Below, piece after piece: positions 51,278 to 59,799 of a DNA stretch of 64,000 nucleotides. The stretch's first letter is position 1. Every line of letters starts with the position of its first letter. The notes below the pieces were generated by a model, which ran no database searches, was not told the origin of the DNA, and saw nothing but the letters and a program-made list of their open reading frames with translations. The position numbers and the translations under genes are program-made. The DNA is from Pseudoduganella flava. Lineage in GTDB: Bacteria; Pseudomonadota; Gammaproteobacteria; Burkholderiales; Burkholderiaceae_D. The DNA lies in assembly GCF_007830495.1 (NCBI RefSeq), contig NZ_VLKW01000015.1, forward strand, positions 20,105 through 84,104, written 5' to 3'.

Positions 51278-53200
51278 ATGCAATTGAAAGCCGTCGCCGG
51301 TGCCGCGTTCGCGGCGTCGGTCACTCTCGCGTGGGCGGATGCACCGGCCCACCACGTCGCCGTGCGCGACTACAAGGCCGTCGCACTGGCACCATCCGGC
51401 GAGCGCATCGCCGCCATCGAGTCGGTCGACGACGGTGTGCCCGGCAAGCGTGCACACGCCATCGTCGTCGTGCGCGACGCCCGCAGCGGCCGCGTGCTGC
51501 ACGAATACGACCCATGCAAGGCGTGCACCTACGATCGCCCGAGCTGGTCGCCGGACGGCAAGACCGTCGCGTTCATCGGCAGCGCAGGCGGCAAGGCGAT
51601 GCTGTATGCCGGCACGCGGCTGCTCGCCACCGTGGACGGCAACGCCAACACGGCACGCTGGTCGCCGGACGGCAAGCAGCTCGCCTTGCTGGCGACGCTC
51701 GGCGCAAAGAAGGAAACCGGTGCCACGGCGGCCGGCGCGCGGCTCGTCGGCGAGATCGGCAGCAACGAGGATGCGCAGCGCATCGCCACTGTGCCCGCCG
51801 CCGGCGGCACGGTCAAGCTGCTGTCGCCGGCAGACACCTTCATCTACGAATACGACTGGACGCCGGACGGCAACGGCTTCGTGGCCACCGGCGCGCAGGG
51901 TAACGGCGACAACAACTGGTGGGTGGCCAAGCTCGCCCACGTGGATGCCTCGAGCGGCGCGCTGCGCGTGATCGCAACGCCGGCCACGCAGCTGAACATG
52001 CCGCGCGTGTCGCCGGACGGCGGCACGGTCGCCTTCATCGGCGGCCTGATGAGCGACTTCGGCTCGGTCGGCGGCGACCTGTACACGGTGCCGCTCGCCG
52101 GCGGCACGCCGAAGAACATCACGCCCGGCTTCAAGGGCACGTTCAACGGCATCGCATGGAAATCGGCTGGCCTGGTCGGCACCGCGTTGATGGGCGACCA
52201 GCTGAAGGTGCTGCGCGTGGGCGTGGCCGATGGCGCAACGACCGAGCTGTGGTCCGCCCCGGTGACGGCGGCGGGCGGCACCGATGGCCGGCTGTCGTTC
52301 AGCGCCGATGGCGCCGCGGCGGCCGGCGCGGTCGAGGACTTCGAACGGGGCCCGCGCCTGATTGCTGGCACGCTGCCCGAACTGGCCCAGGTCACGCACG
52401 ACAACGACAGCCTCGTGCCGCAAGTGGCCGTGCGCAACGTCGCCTGGCAGAACGAAGGTTATGCGAACCAAGGCTGGCTCGTCGGCCCGCTGCGCACCGA
52501 GCCGGGCAAGCGTTACCCGATGATCGTGCAGGTGCACGGCGGCCCGGCATCGGCCGCGACGCCACGCTACCTGTCCGCCGCATCGAACCCGAACGTGCAT
52601 GCGCTGGTGGGCGCCGGCTATTTCGTGTTGATGCCGAACCCGCGCGGCAGCTTCGGCCAGGGCCAGGCATTCGCCAGCGCGAACCGGCGCGACTTCGGCG
52701 GCGGCGACCTGCGCGACATCCTCGCCGGCGTGGACGCGGCCGCGCAGGCGGCACCCGTCGATACGGCGCGCCTCGGCCTGATGGGCCATTCGTATGGCGG
52801 CTTCATGACGATGTGGGGCGTGACGCACAGCGACCGCTTCAAGGCGGCCGTGGCCGGCGCGGGCGTGGCGAACTGGATCAGCTACTACGGCCAGAACGGC
52901 ATCGACCAGTGGATGGTGCCGTTCTTCGGCGCCACGATGTACGACGATCCGGCGATCTACCGCAAGCTGTCGCCGATCGAATACATCAAGGCGGCGCGCA
53001 CGCCGACGCTCGTGTACGTGGGCGAGCGCGACGTCGAAACGCCCGCTGCGCAATCGATGGAATTCTGGCACGGCCTGAAGGCGCTGAACGTGCCGACGGC
53101 GCTGGTAATCTACGAGGGCGAAGGCCACGGCATCCGCAAACCGGAGCACAAGGACGATCTGCGTAAGCGCATCGTCGAGTGGTTCAACCGCTACCTGTAA
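51278..53200 (+). CDS. S9 family prolyl oligopeptidase, exported
   Basis: 640 residues. N-terminal signal-like segment (MQLKAVAGAAFAASVTLAWA), a seven-blade beta-propeller with WSPDGK repeats (about residues 85-95, 125-135, 190-200), then the alpha/beta-hydrolase domain: Ser in GLMGHSYGGFMTMWG, Asp in YVGERDVETP, His in YEGEGHGIRKPEH. It cleaves short peptides, probably in the periplasm. Tightly behind the permease gene, with a terminator after it. Confidence 0.93.
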   Translation: MQLKAVAGAAFAASVTLAWADAPAHHVAVRDYKAVALAPSGERIAAIESVDDGVPGKRAHAIVVVRDARSGRVLHEYDPCKACTYDRPSWSPDGKTVAFIGSAGGKAMLYAGTRLLATVDGNANTARWSPDGKQLALLATLGAKKETGATAAGARLVGEIGSNEDAQRIATVPAAGGTVKLLSPADTFIYEYDWTPDGNGFVATGAQGNGDNNWWVAKLAHVDASSGALRVIATPATQLNMPRVSPDGGTVAFIGGLMSDFGSVGGDLYTVPLAGGTPKNITPGFKGTFNGIAWKSAGLVGTALMGDQLKVLRVGVADGATTELWSAPVTAAGGTDGRLSFSADGAAAAGAVEDFERGPRLIAGTLPELAQVTHDNDSLVPQVAVRNVAWQNEGYANQGWLVGPLRTEPGKRYPMIVQVHGGPASAATPRYLSAASNPNVHALVGAGYFVLMPNPRGSFGQGQAFASANRRDFGGGDLRDILAGVDAAAQAAPVDTARLGLMGHSYGGFMTMWGVTHSDRFKAAVAGAGVANWISYYGQNGIDQWMVPFFGATMYDDPAIYRKLSPIEYIKAARTPTLVYVGERDVETPAAQSMEFWHGLKALNVPTALVIYEGEGHGIRKPEHKDDLRKRIVEWFNRYL

Positions 53201-53202
53201 CA

Positions 53203-53229
53203 AAAAAGCCGGCGATGCCGGCTTTTTCT
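53203..53229 (+). terminator. Intrinsic terminator of permease-peptidase operon
   Basis: Stem AAAGCCGGC / GCCGGCTTT with flanking A and T runs, 3 bp after the peptidase stop. Nearly symmetric, so it may also act on leftward transcripts. Confidence 0.85.
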
Positions 53230-53252
53230 TTGATGGGGGAGTTTGTTACCGC

Positions 53253-53367
53253 TGAGCTGGTCGCAAAACAACACCGGGGACAGTCCCCAAGCTGCTGAGC
53301 TGGTAGCTAAACAACACCAGGGACAGTCCCTAAACTGCTGAGCTGGTTGCTAAACAACAGCCGGGAC
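53253..53367. repeat. Tandem 42-43-bp repeats, about 2.7 copies
   Basis: Copies begin at 53253, 53295 and 53338. Each opens CTGAGCTGGT, continues GCTAAACAACACC, and (copies 1 and 2) ends with the dyad GGGACAGTCCC. The third is cut short at the 3' end of the following leftward gene. Confidence 0.8.
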
Positions 53368-53374
53368 TGGCGCC

Positions 53375-53626
53375 TCAGATCGCGGCGGCCTGCTTGCGCA
53401 GTTCCGCTGCGCGGTGCGGCAGCGTGGCTTCGAGCTCGTCGGCCTCGCGCAGCAGCGACATGCGCATGCCCACCTTGTAGTACGAAGGCACGCTCATCGA
53501 CGTGCTGCCATGCGAAGCGGCCAGTGCCGCCGGCGTCGCACGGAGTACGCCTTGCAGCCAGGCGATCACGGCACGGCCGGCGTGGTCCAGGAAGCTGGCG
53601 GTAGGGGTGGCGGTGGCGGTCGTCAT
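53375..53626 (-). CDS. Small protein, paralogue of the 54380-54625 product
   Basis: 83 residues: N-terminal FLDHAGRAVIAWLQ, middle AASHGSTSM, C-terminal LLREADELEATLPHRAAELR. It aligns over its length with the product at 54380-54625 (shared pattern [FY]LD-x-x-GRA, AASHGS, LLR-x-A, AAELR). No signal peptide; an amphipathic helix is likely near residues 12-30. GGAG precedes the ATG. Its promoter belongs to a set of three (see 53647-53703). Function unknown. Confidence 0.7.
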   Translation of the reverse strand: MTTATATPTASFLDHAGRAVIAWLQGVLRATPAALAASHGSTSMSVPSYYKVGMRMSLLREADELEATLPHRAAELRKQAAAI

Positions 53627-53646
53627 GGCTTGCTCCAGATAATTAG

Positions 53647-53703
53647 TTGATGCAGTGCAGTATAAAATCGCAGCAGAAATAAAAATACTTTTGGTTCGTG
53701 ATG
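53647..53703 (-). promoter_or_regulatory. Shared-motif promoter 1
   Basis: Minus strand: CATCACGAAC (53703-53694), 29 bp, TATACT (53664-53659), then GCACTGCATCAA. The same two elements with the same 29-bp gap occur at 54163-54222 and 54641-54700. Confidence 0.65.
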
Positions 53704-53747
53704 TGTCTCATCCGCCGGGCGTATATCTGCCCGGCGGATGAAGCAGA

Positions 53748-54101
53748 TCAGTCCAGCTTCCAGGCGTAGTCGACGCGGGTCCACGTGTCAGCCGGGGCGC
53801 CGTCCTTCGTGCCCGGCGTGAACTTGCAGGTGGCGACGGATTTCACGGCAGCCTTGTCCAGCGTGCGGTAGCCGCTCGACTTCTCGACGCGGGCATCCTT
53901 CACCTGGCCGCCGGCCGAGACCAGCAGCGCCATGGAGACCTTGCCTTCTTCATCGTTCACCAGCGCGGCGCGGGGGTAGTCGGCCTTGCATTTGTCGACG
54001 TCCGGAGCGGCCGGCACGACGGCGGCGGAAGCGGCACCGGTGACGAACACGGCAGCGATCAGGCCCAGCAGAGATTTGTTCAAAGACAGATTCGTAGACA
54101 T
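53748..54101 (-). CDS. Exported TonB C-terminal domain protein
   Basis: 117 residues. Signal peptide (LIAAVFVTGAASA), then a single TonB_C-type domain: CKADYPRAALVNDEEGKVSM, VSAGGQVKDARVEKSSGY, LDKAAVKSVATCKFTPG. It lacks the membrane anchor and Pro-rich spacer of true TonB, so it is a free periplasmic domain. Two Cys may pair. AGGGGA precedes the ATG at 54101. It lies between two paralogous small genes with the same promoter type. Confidence 0.8.
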   Translation of the reverse strand: MSTNLSLNKSLLGLIAAVFVTGAASAAVVPAAPDVDKCKADYPRAALVNDEEGKVSMALLVSAGGQVKDARVEKSSGYRTLDKAAVKSVATCKFTPGTKDGAPADTWTRVDYAWKLD

Positions 54102-54162
54102 TTGTTTTCCCCTTGAGTGAAGTGAATGTGGTGCCACGTTGGTCGCGGCGGTCTCCGAATTG

Positions 54163-54222
54163 ACGTTGTTGCATCGCAGTATAAGGAGGGTCCAGTCATC
54201 AGGCTACTTTTTGTTCATGATG
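54163..54222 (-). promoter_or_regulatory. Shared-motif promoter 2 (TonB-C gene)
   Basis: Minus strand: CATCATGAAC (54222-54213), 29 bp, TATACT (54183-54178), then GCGATGCAACAACGT. It also shares TGATGACTG in the gap with promoter 3. The transcript would have an about 70-base untranslated leader. Confidence 0.65.
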
Positions 54223-54330
54223 CTTTTCATATCGAACATGAATAACCTGAAGAGCAAAAGCAGTCTGGTCATCACGGCTGCGCATGATGCCGCTATCGTT
54301 CCGGTGATAAAGGTTGTTTTCGCACAGGAA

Positions 54331-54357
54331 ATAAAAAAGCCGGCAGAAGCCGGCTTT
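54331..54357 (-). terminator. Intrinsic terminator of the 81-residue gene
   Basis: Minus strand stem AAGCCGGC / GCCGGCTT followed by TTTTTATT, about 25 bp after the stop. Confidence 0.82.
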
Positions 54358-54379
54358 CCTCGGGGGGGCGGTGCGGAGT

Positions 54380-54625
54380 TCAGTCGCGGCCGGCCAGGTT
54401 GCGCAGCTCGGCGGCTTGCGACGGCGACGTGGCATCGAAGTCCTTCGCGAGGCGCAGCAGGGCGGCGCGGTCGCGCAGCGCCGAGGCTTGCGACACGCTG
54501 CCGTGCGAAGCGGCGGCGGTGGCGGGGGCCAGCGCGAACAGGGCGCGGGCGAAGTTCAGGGCAGCGCGGCCGACGTTGTCCAGATAACCGCCGGTGGCTT
54601 GGGTAGTGATGATTGCGGTAGACAT
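54380..54625 (-). CDS. Small protein, paralogue of the 53375-53626 product
   Basis: 81 residues: YLDNVGRAALNFARALF, AASHGSVSQ, LLRLAKDFDATSPSQAAELR. It clearly shares a family with the 83-residue protein 750 bp away. AGGAG precedes the ATG. It has its own terminator and promoter, so the pair are separate units under the same control. Function unknown. Confidence 0.72.
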   Translation of the reverse strand: MSTAIITTQATGGYLDNVGRAALNFARALFALAPATAAASHGSVSQASALRDRAALLRLAKDFDATSPSQAAELRNLAGRD

Positions 54626-54640
54626 GGCAGACTCCTGTGT

Positions 54641-54700
54641 ACGTTGTTGCAGTGCAGTATAGGACGTCCGCAGTCATCATTAAAGTTTTCGTTTGTGATG
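54641..54700 (-). promoter_or_regulatory. Shared-motif promoter 3
   Basis: Minus strand: CATCACAAAC (54700-54691), 29 bp, TATACT (54661-54656), then GCACTGCAACAACGT. Over 21 bp around the -10 it differs from promoter 2 at only two positions. Confidence 0.65.
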
Positions 54701-54874
54701 TAGCGCATACAGAAAACGTATAGTTATCAATAGGAAAAGAGGTTCTGTCCACAAGCGGACGGCATCACTGTCCGCTTCCGAACGGTACAGGCGGCACCGT
54801 GGCTGGGCACCCGCTGAAGCCGTGCTGGCACGCCGTTTGCACTCTGGACAAGCTTTCATACTGGGGAGAGCCGC

Positions 54875-57274
54875 ATGGCTTGGTTCGATTTTCGGGTGGG
54901 CTGGCGCGCACTGGCGCGGCGGCCACTGCAGGCGGTGACGATGCTGGCCGGCCTGGCGGTCGCACTGGCCGCGGCGTTCCTGCTGCTGGGCTTCGTGCAT
55001 TATTCGTTCAGCTACGACAGCACGGTGCCGGACAACCGCAACGTCTACGTGTTCAAGCACAGGCTGAACCTGCTGGCGCAGCCCCAGTGGGTGGAGCAGA
55101 TGCCGCTGCCGGCCTATGAAGTGCTGGCGAACAGCGGCCTGCCGCTGACGCTGTGCTCCGTGCTGCCGCACCGCGAAACGCTGCAGCTGGGCGGCACGTG
55201 GCGCGACATCACGTTCACCGAAGTGAGCGACACGTTCCCGGCGTTGTTCGGCGTGCGCGCCACGGAAGGCGACCTGGCCGCCGTGCTGGCCCGGCCGGAC
55301 GGCCTGGCGCTGACGCCCGCCGGCGCGCTGGCGCTGTTCGGCACCGCGAACGCGCTGGGCCGCACGGTGCGCGTGAGCGGCGCTGCGCTGCGCGTGCTGG
55401 CGCTGCTGCCCGAGCCGCCGCCCAATACGACGGTGACGTACATGGCGCTGGTGGGCACGAAGACGGCGCTGTGGGCGCCCGGCGGGCGCGATCGGATGCG
55501 CAAGGAATGGATGGCGCTGGCCGGCAAGCTGTTCGTCAAAATGGGGCCGGGCGTGCAACCGGAAGCGGCGCGCGCGCTGATGCAGCGGGAAGCGGAGCGG
55601 GTCACCGCGCAACTGGTCGGCGCGGACACGGTGCGCCGGCTGGGCACCGTCGTCGAAGTGGGCATCACGCCGCTGGCGGACGCGTACTTCGACACCAGCG
55701 TCGCCGCCTTCCACGGCGGGCCGCGCGCCGCGAAGGCGGGCGTGCTGGCGCTGGCCGCGCTGGCTGTGCTGATCCTCGTGCTGGCGGCCACGAACTACGT
55801 CAACCTGGCCACGCTGCGGGTGCTGGAACGCGCCCGCGAAATCGCGATCCGCAAGACGCTGGGCGCTGGCACGGGCAGGCTGGCCACGCAGTTCATGACC
55901 GAATCGGTCGTCGCCGCGCTGGCCGCGACGGCGGCCGGGCTGCTGCTCGCGTGGCTGCTGCTGCCCGTCTTTGCCGGCTTGATGGACCGGCCGCTGGCGG
56001 CCGTGCTGTCGCCGGCCACGGTGCTGGCCGCCGTGGCGCTGGGCCTTGCCGTCGGCCTGGTTTGCGGCATCTGGCCGGCCCGCCTCGCGCTGCGCGTGCT
56101 GCCGGGGCAGGCGCTATCCGGCCGGGCCGGCAGCGAACCGGGCGGCGCGTGGCTGCGCCGCGCACTGACCGTGTTCCAGTTCGCCGCGGCGATCGCGCTG
56201 TGCGCGCTGGCGTTGGCGATCGGCTGGCAGGCACGCTATGCCGCGCAGGCGGATCCGGGCTTTGCGCTGGACGACTACCACGTGCTGCGGATGCCGGAGG
56301 CCGCCCCCAAGGAAACGAAGCTGGCGTTCCGTGCCGCGCTGGCGCGCGTGCCGGATGTGGCGGGCGCCACCACGATCGACCAGGCCTTCGGCGACCCCGC
56401 CATTCCGATGAGCGCAGCATTTCGCCGCGAGGGTGGCGACGAGCGCCGCATCGACATGGTGATGGCCGGGCCGCAGTTCTTCGCCACCACGCGCGTCAAG
56501 CCCCTGGCGGGGCGCACGTTCGACGCCGCGCGGCCCGCCTTACCCCAGGCGCGCGACGTGATGCTGAACGAATCGGCCGCGCTGGCGCTGGGCTTTGCAT
56601 CCGGCGCGGCGGCGGTAGGGCAGGCGATCGGCGGGCCGGCGGAGGGGCCGCTGCGCATCGTCGGCATCGTGCCGCCGCTGCGCCACAAGGACTTGCGCCA
56701 GGCGCCGCGGCCGCTGGTGTACATGGTCGACCAGGGCGACGCCAACGTGCTGCTGATGCGCAGCGCGCTCGGTGCCGAGGCGCTGGAGAACGGCCTCGCG
56801 CCGCTGTGGCGGCATTACTTCCCTGGCCATCCGCTGGCGGTGCGCCCGGCCCGCGCCGCGTTCGAGGACAGCGGCGCGGACGACCGCCGCGCGGCCCGCC
56901 TCCTGACGCTGGGCTGCCTCGTCGCCACCGGCATCGCGGCCTCCGGCATCTATGCGCTGGCGGCGGCCGGCGTGCGCAAGCGCGGCCGCGAGATCGTGCT
57001 GCGCAAGCTGCACGGTGCCAGCCGCGGCGCCATCGCCCTGCTGGTCGGCACCGAGTTCGCGCTGCTGTTGCTGGCTGCGGGCGCGCTGGCATTGCCGCCC
57101 AGCGCCCTGGCCATTGCGCGCTACCTGGCGGGATTCTCGTCCGCCAGCACGGCCACGTGGTGGGCGCTGCCGGCGGCGCTCGCGCTGGGGGCACTGGTCG
57201 CGCTGGCGGCCACGCTGCGCCACGCGCTGACGGCGCTGCGGTTGTCCCCCGCGGCGGCACTCAGGCAAGGGTGA
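54875..57274 (+). CDS. FtsX/MacB-type ABC transporter permease
   Basis: 799 residues, inner membrane, eight predicted helices in two FtsX-like halves: N-terminal helix (LQAVTMLAGLAVALAAAFLL), a MacB periplasmic domain (about 50-270), three helices with YVNLATLRVLERAREIAIRKTLGAG, a second periplasmic domain (about 440-660), and C-terminal helices with GVRKRGREIVLRKLHGAS. The RxREIxxRKxxGA motif occurs twice. Such permeases act in lipoprotein, peptide or macrolide export as mechanotransmitters. No ATPase gene is adjacent. A Fur-type receptor gene follows 77 bp later. Confidence 0.88.
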   Translation: MAWFDFRVGWRALARRPLQAVTMLAGLAVALAAAFLLLGFVHYSFSYDSTVPDNRNVYVFKHRLNLLAQPQWVEQMPLPAYEVLANSGLPLTLCSVLPHRETLQLGGTWRDITFTEVSDTFPALFGVRATEGDLAAVLARPDGLALTPAGALALFGTANALGRTVRVSGAALRVLALLPEPPPNTTVTYMALVGTKTALWAPGGRDRMRKEWMALAGKLFVKMGPGVQPEAARALMQREAERVTAQLVGADTVRRLGTVVEVGITPLADAYFDTSVAAFHGGPRAAKAGVLALAALAVLILVLAATNYVNLATLRVLERAREIAIRKTLGAGTGRLATQFMTESVVAALAATAAGLLLAWLLLPVFAGLMDRPLAAVLSPATVLAAVALGLAVGLVCGIWPARLALRVLPGQALSGRAGSEPGGAWLRRALTVFQFAAAIALCALALAIGWQARYAAQADPGFALDDYHVLRMPEAAPKETKLAFRAALARVPDVAGATTIDQAFGDPAIPMSAAFRREGGDERRIDMVMAGPQFFATTRVKPLAGRTFDAARPALPQARDVMLNESAALALGFASGAAAVGQAIGGPAEGPLRIVGIVPPLRHKDLRQAPRPLVYMVDQGDANVLLMRSALGAEALENGLAPLWRHYFPGHPLAVRPARAAFEDSGADDRRAARLLTLGCLVATGIAASGIYALAAAGVRKRGREIVLRKLHGASRGAIALLVGTEFALLLLAAGALALPPSALAIARYLAGFSSASTATWWALPAALALGALVALAATLRHALTALRLSPAAALRQG

Positions 57275-57305
57275 CTAGTGCGGATCGGCGACTCGATCTT
57301 GCAAA

Positions 57306-57320
57306 TGAGAAGTGTTATCA
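57306..57320. promoter_or_regulatory. Fur box upstream of the TonB-dependent receptor
   Basis: TGAGAAGTGTTATCA fits the 7-1-7 Fur dyad TGATAAT-N-ATTATCA at 11 of 14 positions, 31 bp before the receptor ATG. It suggests iron repression. Confidence 0.6.
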
Positions 57321-57351
57321 TTTCCATTTCGCAATCTTTGAAGAGTCGTCG

Positions 57352-59418
57352 ATGTCCGCCACCACCCACCTCTTTCGCCTGACCCGCTGCGCCGCCGCCG
57401 TCTGCGCGGCGCTGGCCGTTACCCCCGCGCTGGCCCAGCAGCAGGGCGAACTGGAAACCGTCACCGTCACCGGCAACTGGCTGGGCTCCGGCCTGCAGAA
57501 CAGCGTCAAGAACTTCGCCGGCGCCCGCACCGTCGTGCAGAAGGAAGACATCGAGGACACCGGCGCGGCCACGATCGGCGACGTGATGCGCCGCATCCCC
57601 GGCGTGCAAAGCACCGACAACTCCGGCAGCGCGGGCAGCGCGATCTCGCTGAACATCGGCGTGCGCGGCCTGACGGGCCGTTACTCGCCCCGCTCGACGG
57701 TGCTGCTGGATGGCGTGCCGCTGGCGGTGGCCCCGTACGGCCAGCCGCACCTGTCGTTCGCACCGGTCAGCCTGAACAACATCGAATCGATCGACGTCGT
57801 GCGCGGCGGCGGCGCGGTGCGCTACGGCCCGCAGAACGTGGGCGGCATCATCAACTTCACGACCCGCGCGATTCCGGAAACGCCGGGCATCAGCGGCGAC
57901 GCATCGGTGCGCTACAACGACTTCGCCGAAGGTGGCCACAACGCGCAGTACAGCGCCTTCCTCGCCGCGCAGCTGGACAACGGCTTCGGCATCGCGCTGC
58001 TGTACTCGGGCATGGACGGCACCGAATGGCGCGCCGGCAGCGACGAGAAGGTCAACGACTTCGCGCTGAAGTTCCGCTGGCTGCTCGGCAAGAACGCCCA
58101 GGTCTACGGCAAGCTGTCGTATTACGACGTGACGTCGAAGACGCCGGGCGGCCTGACGGTGGCGCAGTACAACGCCAACCCGTTCCAGAACACCCGCCCC
58201 ACCGACTACTGGGACGGCGACCGCAAGGGCATCGACCTGGGCTACCTGAACACGCTGTCGGCCACCCAGGAATTCGAGACGAAGGTCTACTACAATGAAA
58301 GCTCGCGCAGCAGCTCGCTGATCAACGCGGCGCGCACGTCGATCACGAACCAGCCCCGCAACTACCAGGTGCTGGGCATCGAGCCGCGCTACACGCAGCG
58401 CCTGACGTGGGGTGCGACGACGCACGACGTGACGGCAGGCTACCGCTACCTGCGCGAGCGGGGTGACGACAACACGTACAGCGTGGCGGTTGCCACCGGC
58501 GTGCAGGGCGCCCTCACGACGTTCGACAACGCGACCGATGCGCATGCCGTCTACGTGGACGATCGCATCGCCTACGGCCAGTGGCGCGTGACGCCGGGCG
58601 TGCGCTTCGAGAAGATCGACTCCGAACGCACGGAACGTTCCGGCAACAGGCAGTTCGACACGTCGAACGACAAGGCGCTGCCGTCGCTGAACGTGGCGTA
58701 TCTCGCCACGCCGGCGCTGACGGTGTTCAGCAACTACGGCACCTCGTTCGGCCCCGTGCAGAACACGCAGCTCAATTCGCAGACGGCGGCCAACCCGCTC
58801 AAGCCCGAGCTGGCGAAGACGGTCGAACTGGGCGCGCGCTGGAAGGCCAACGGCCTGACTGCCGAAGGCACGCTGTACCGCCTGCGCTTCGACAACCAGA
58901 TCCTGCAAGTCCCCGGCAGCAACCCGGCCGTGTTCCGCAACATCGGCGCCACGAAGCACGAAGGCATCGAGACGGCCGTCGACTACCGCTTCGGCGGCGC
59001 GCTGCAGGGGCTCGACGTGTACGCGAACTGGAACTACACGAAAGCGATCCAGGAGTCCGGCACGACGGCGGGGCTGGACGTGCCGTTCTATTCGCGCCGC
59101 ACGGCCACGATTGGTACGCGCTATGCGCTCGGCGCGTTCTCGGCCGGCCTTTCCGCCACCGCGCAGAGCAGCCAGTTCTCCGATGCCGAAAACACCGTGC
59201 AGGAGACGGCGAACGGCGGCACCGGCCGCATCCCCGGCTTCGGCACCGTCAACGCGCAAGTCGGCTGGAAGCTGGCCGGCAAGCCCGGCGTGCAACTGCT
59301 GGCGGGCCTGAACAACCTGGCCGACAAGCGCTACTACACGCGCAACGTGGACGGCAACGCCGGCCGCATGGTCGGCGCGCCGCGCACGGCCTACGTGCAG
59401 GCGCGCGTCACGTTCTAG
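57352..59418 (+). CDS. TonB-dependent siderophore/iron receptor (FecA-like)
   Basis: Outer-membrane beta-barrel, 688 residues. Signal peptide to AALAVTPALA, TonB box-like ETVTVTG, plug domain (TIGDVMRRIPGVQS; LNIGVRGLTGRYSPRSTVLL in part; VRGGGAVRYGPQNVGGIINF) and a 22-strand barrel ending in the aromatic QARVTF. Ferric-citrate-type receptors are the nearest match by motif; the exact ligand is open. No N-terminal signalling domain is present. Its stop codon overlaps the stop of the opposite YkgJ gene. Confidence 0.92.
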   Translation: MSATTHLFRLTRCAAAVCAALAVTPALAQQQGELETVTVTGNWLGSGLQNSVKNFAGARTVVQKEDIEDTGAATIGDVMRRIPGVQSTDNSGSAGSAISLNIGVRGLTGRYSPRSTVLLDGVPLAVAPYGQPHLSFAPVSLNNIESIDVVRGGGAVRYGPQNVGGIINFTTRAIPETPGISGDASVRYNDFAEGGHNAQYSAFLAAQLDNGFGIALLYSGMDGTEWRAGSDEKVNDFALKFRWLLGKNAQVYGKLSYYDVTSKTPGGLTVAQYNANPFQNTRPTDYWDGDRKGIDLGYLNTLSATQEFETKVYYNESSRSSSLINAARTSITNQPRNYQVLGIEPRYTQRLTWGATTHDVTAGYRYLRERGDDNTYSVAVATGVQGALTTFDNATDAHAVYVDDRIAYGQWRVTPGVRFEKIDSERTERSGNRQFDTSNDKALPSLNVAYLATPALTVFSNYGTSFGPVQNTQLNSQTAANPLKPELAKTVELGARWKANGLTAEGTLYRLRFDNQILQVPGSNPAVFRNIGATKHEGIETAVDYRFGGALQGLDVYANWNYTKAIQESGTTAGLDVPFYSRRTATIGTRYALGAFSAGLSATAQSSQFSDAENTVQETANGGTGRIPGFGTVNAQVGWKLAGKPGVQLLAGLNNLADKRYYTRNVDGNAGRMVGAPRTAYVQARVTF

Positions 59419-59753
59419 GCGGCCGCCTCTTCCAGCAGCGGCGCAAGCCCGTACACGATACGGGCCTTGTCGCATTCGGGCGTGTAGGCCGAGAACTCGC
59501 GGCACGTCGTCGAGCGCTGCGGATAGATCGTGCACGCGACATGCCTGCCCACCGCGCCGTCCAGCGCCGCACAGCGCGACGGCCGCGCCTCGGTGCCGCG
59601 CATGGCGATCATATGCGGCGTGATGGGAATGGTGAGGCGATGCGGCACGGTGCCGCCGGGATGGGCATCGCTTTCGCCCCAGTAGAAGGACACGCGGTAA
59701 TGCGCGCAGCAGGCACCGCAGGTCTGGCAAACGCTTGACGTCGAGTCGGGCAT
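59415..59753 (-). CDS. YkgJ-family cysteine cluster protein
   Basis: 112 residues with the CxxC-x(2)-C pattern CQTCGACCAHYRVSF near the N-terminus and further Cys in SRCAAL, ACTIYPQRSTTCREF and PECDKAR. This metal-binding (probably zinc or Fe-S) family has no proven function. It converges with the receptor gene; the two stop codons overlap in CTAG. Confidence 0.88.
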   Translation of the reverse strand: MPDSTSSVCQTCGACCAHYRVSFYWGESDAHPGGTVPHRLTIPITPHMIAMRGTEARPSRCAALDGAVGRHVACTIYPQRSTTCREFSAYTPECDKARIVYGLAPLLEEAAA

Positions 59754-59799
59754 CGTTCAGGCAGTCGTTGATTGCTTGACCTCCGATGATAGCAGGACG

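Noticed and set aside
53253..53367. Short CRISPR array
   Set aside because: The units are direct tandem copies without unique spacers, and no cas genes are present.
54139..54606. 155-codon plus-strand frame across the small-protein region
   Set aside because: It overlaps the promoter of the TonB-C gene and the terminator and coding region of the 81-residue gene; the composition is not protein-like.
55153..59418. Long plus-strand frame joining part of the permease region to the receptor (1421 codons)
   Set aside because: The first 730 codons are out-of-frame permease sequence; the receptor has its own signal peptide starting at 57352.
57121..59730. Open frame of 869 codons opposite the TonB-dependent receptor
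   Set aside because: Low-complexity Arg/Val/His composition and no motifs; shadow of the receptor gene.
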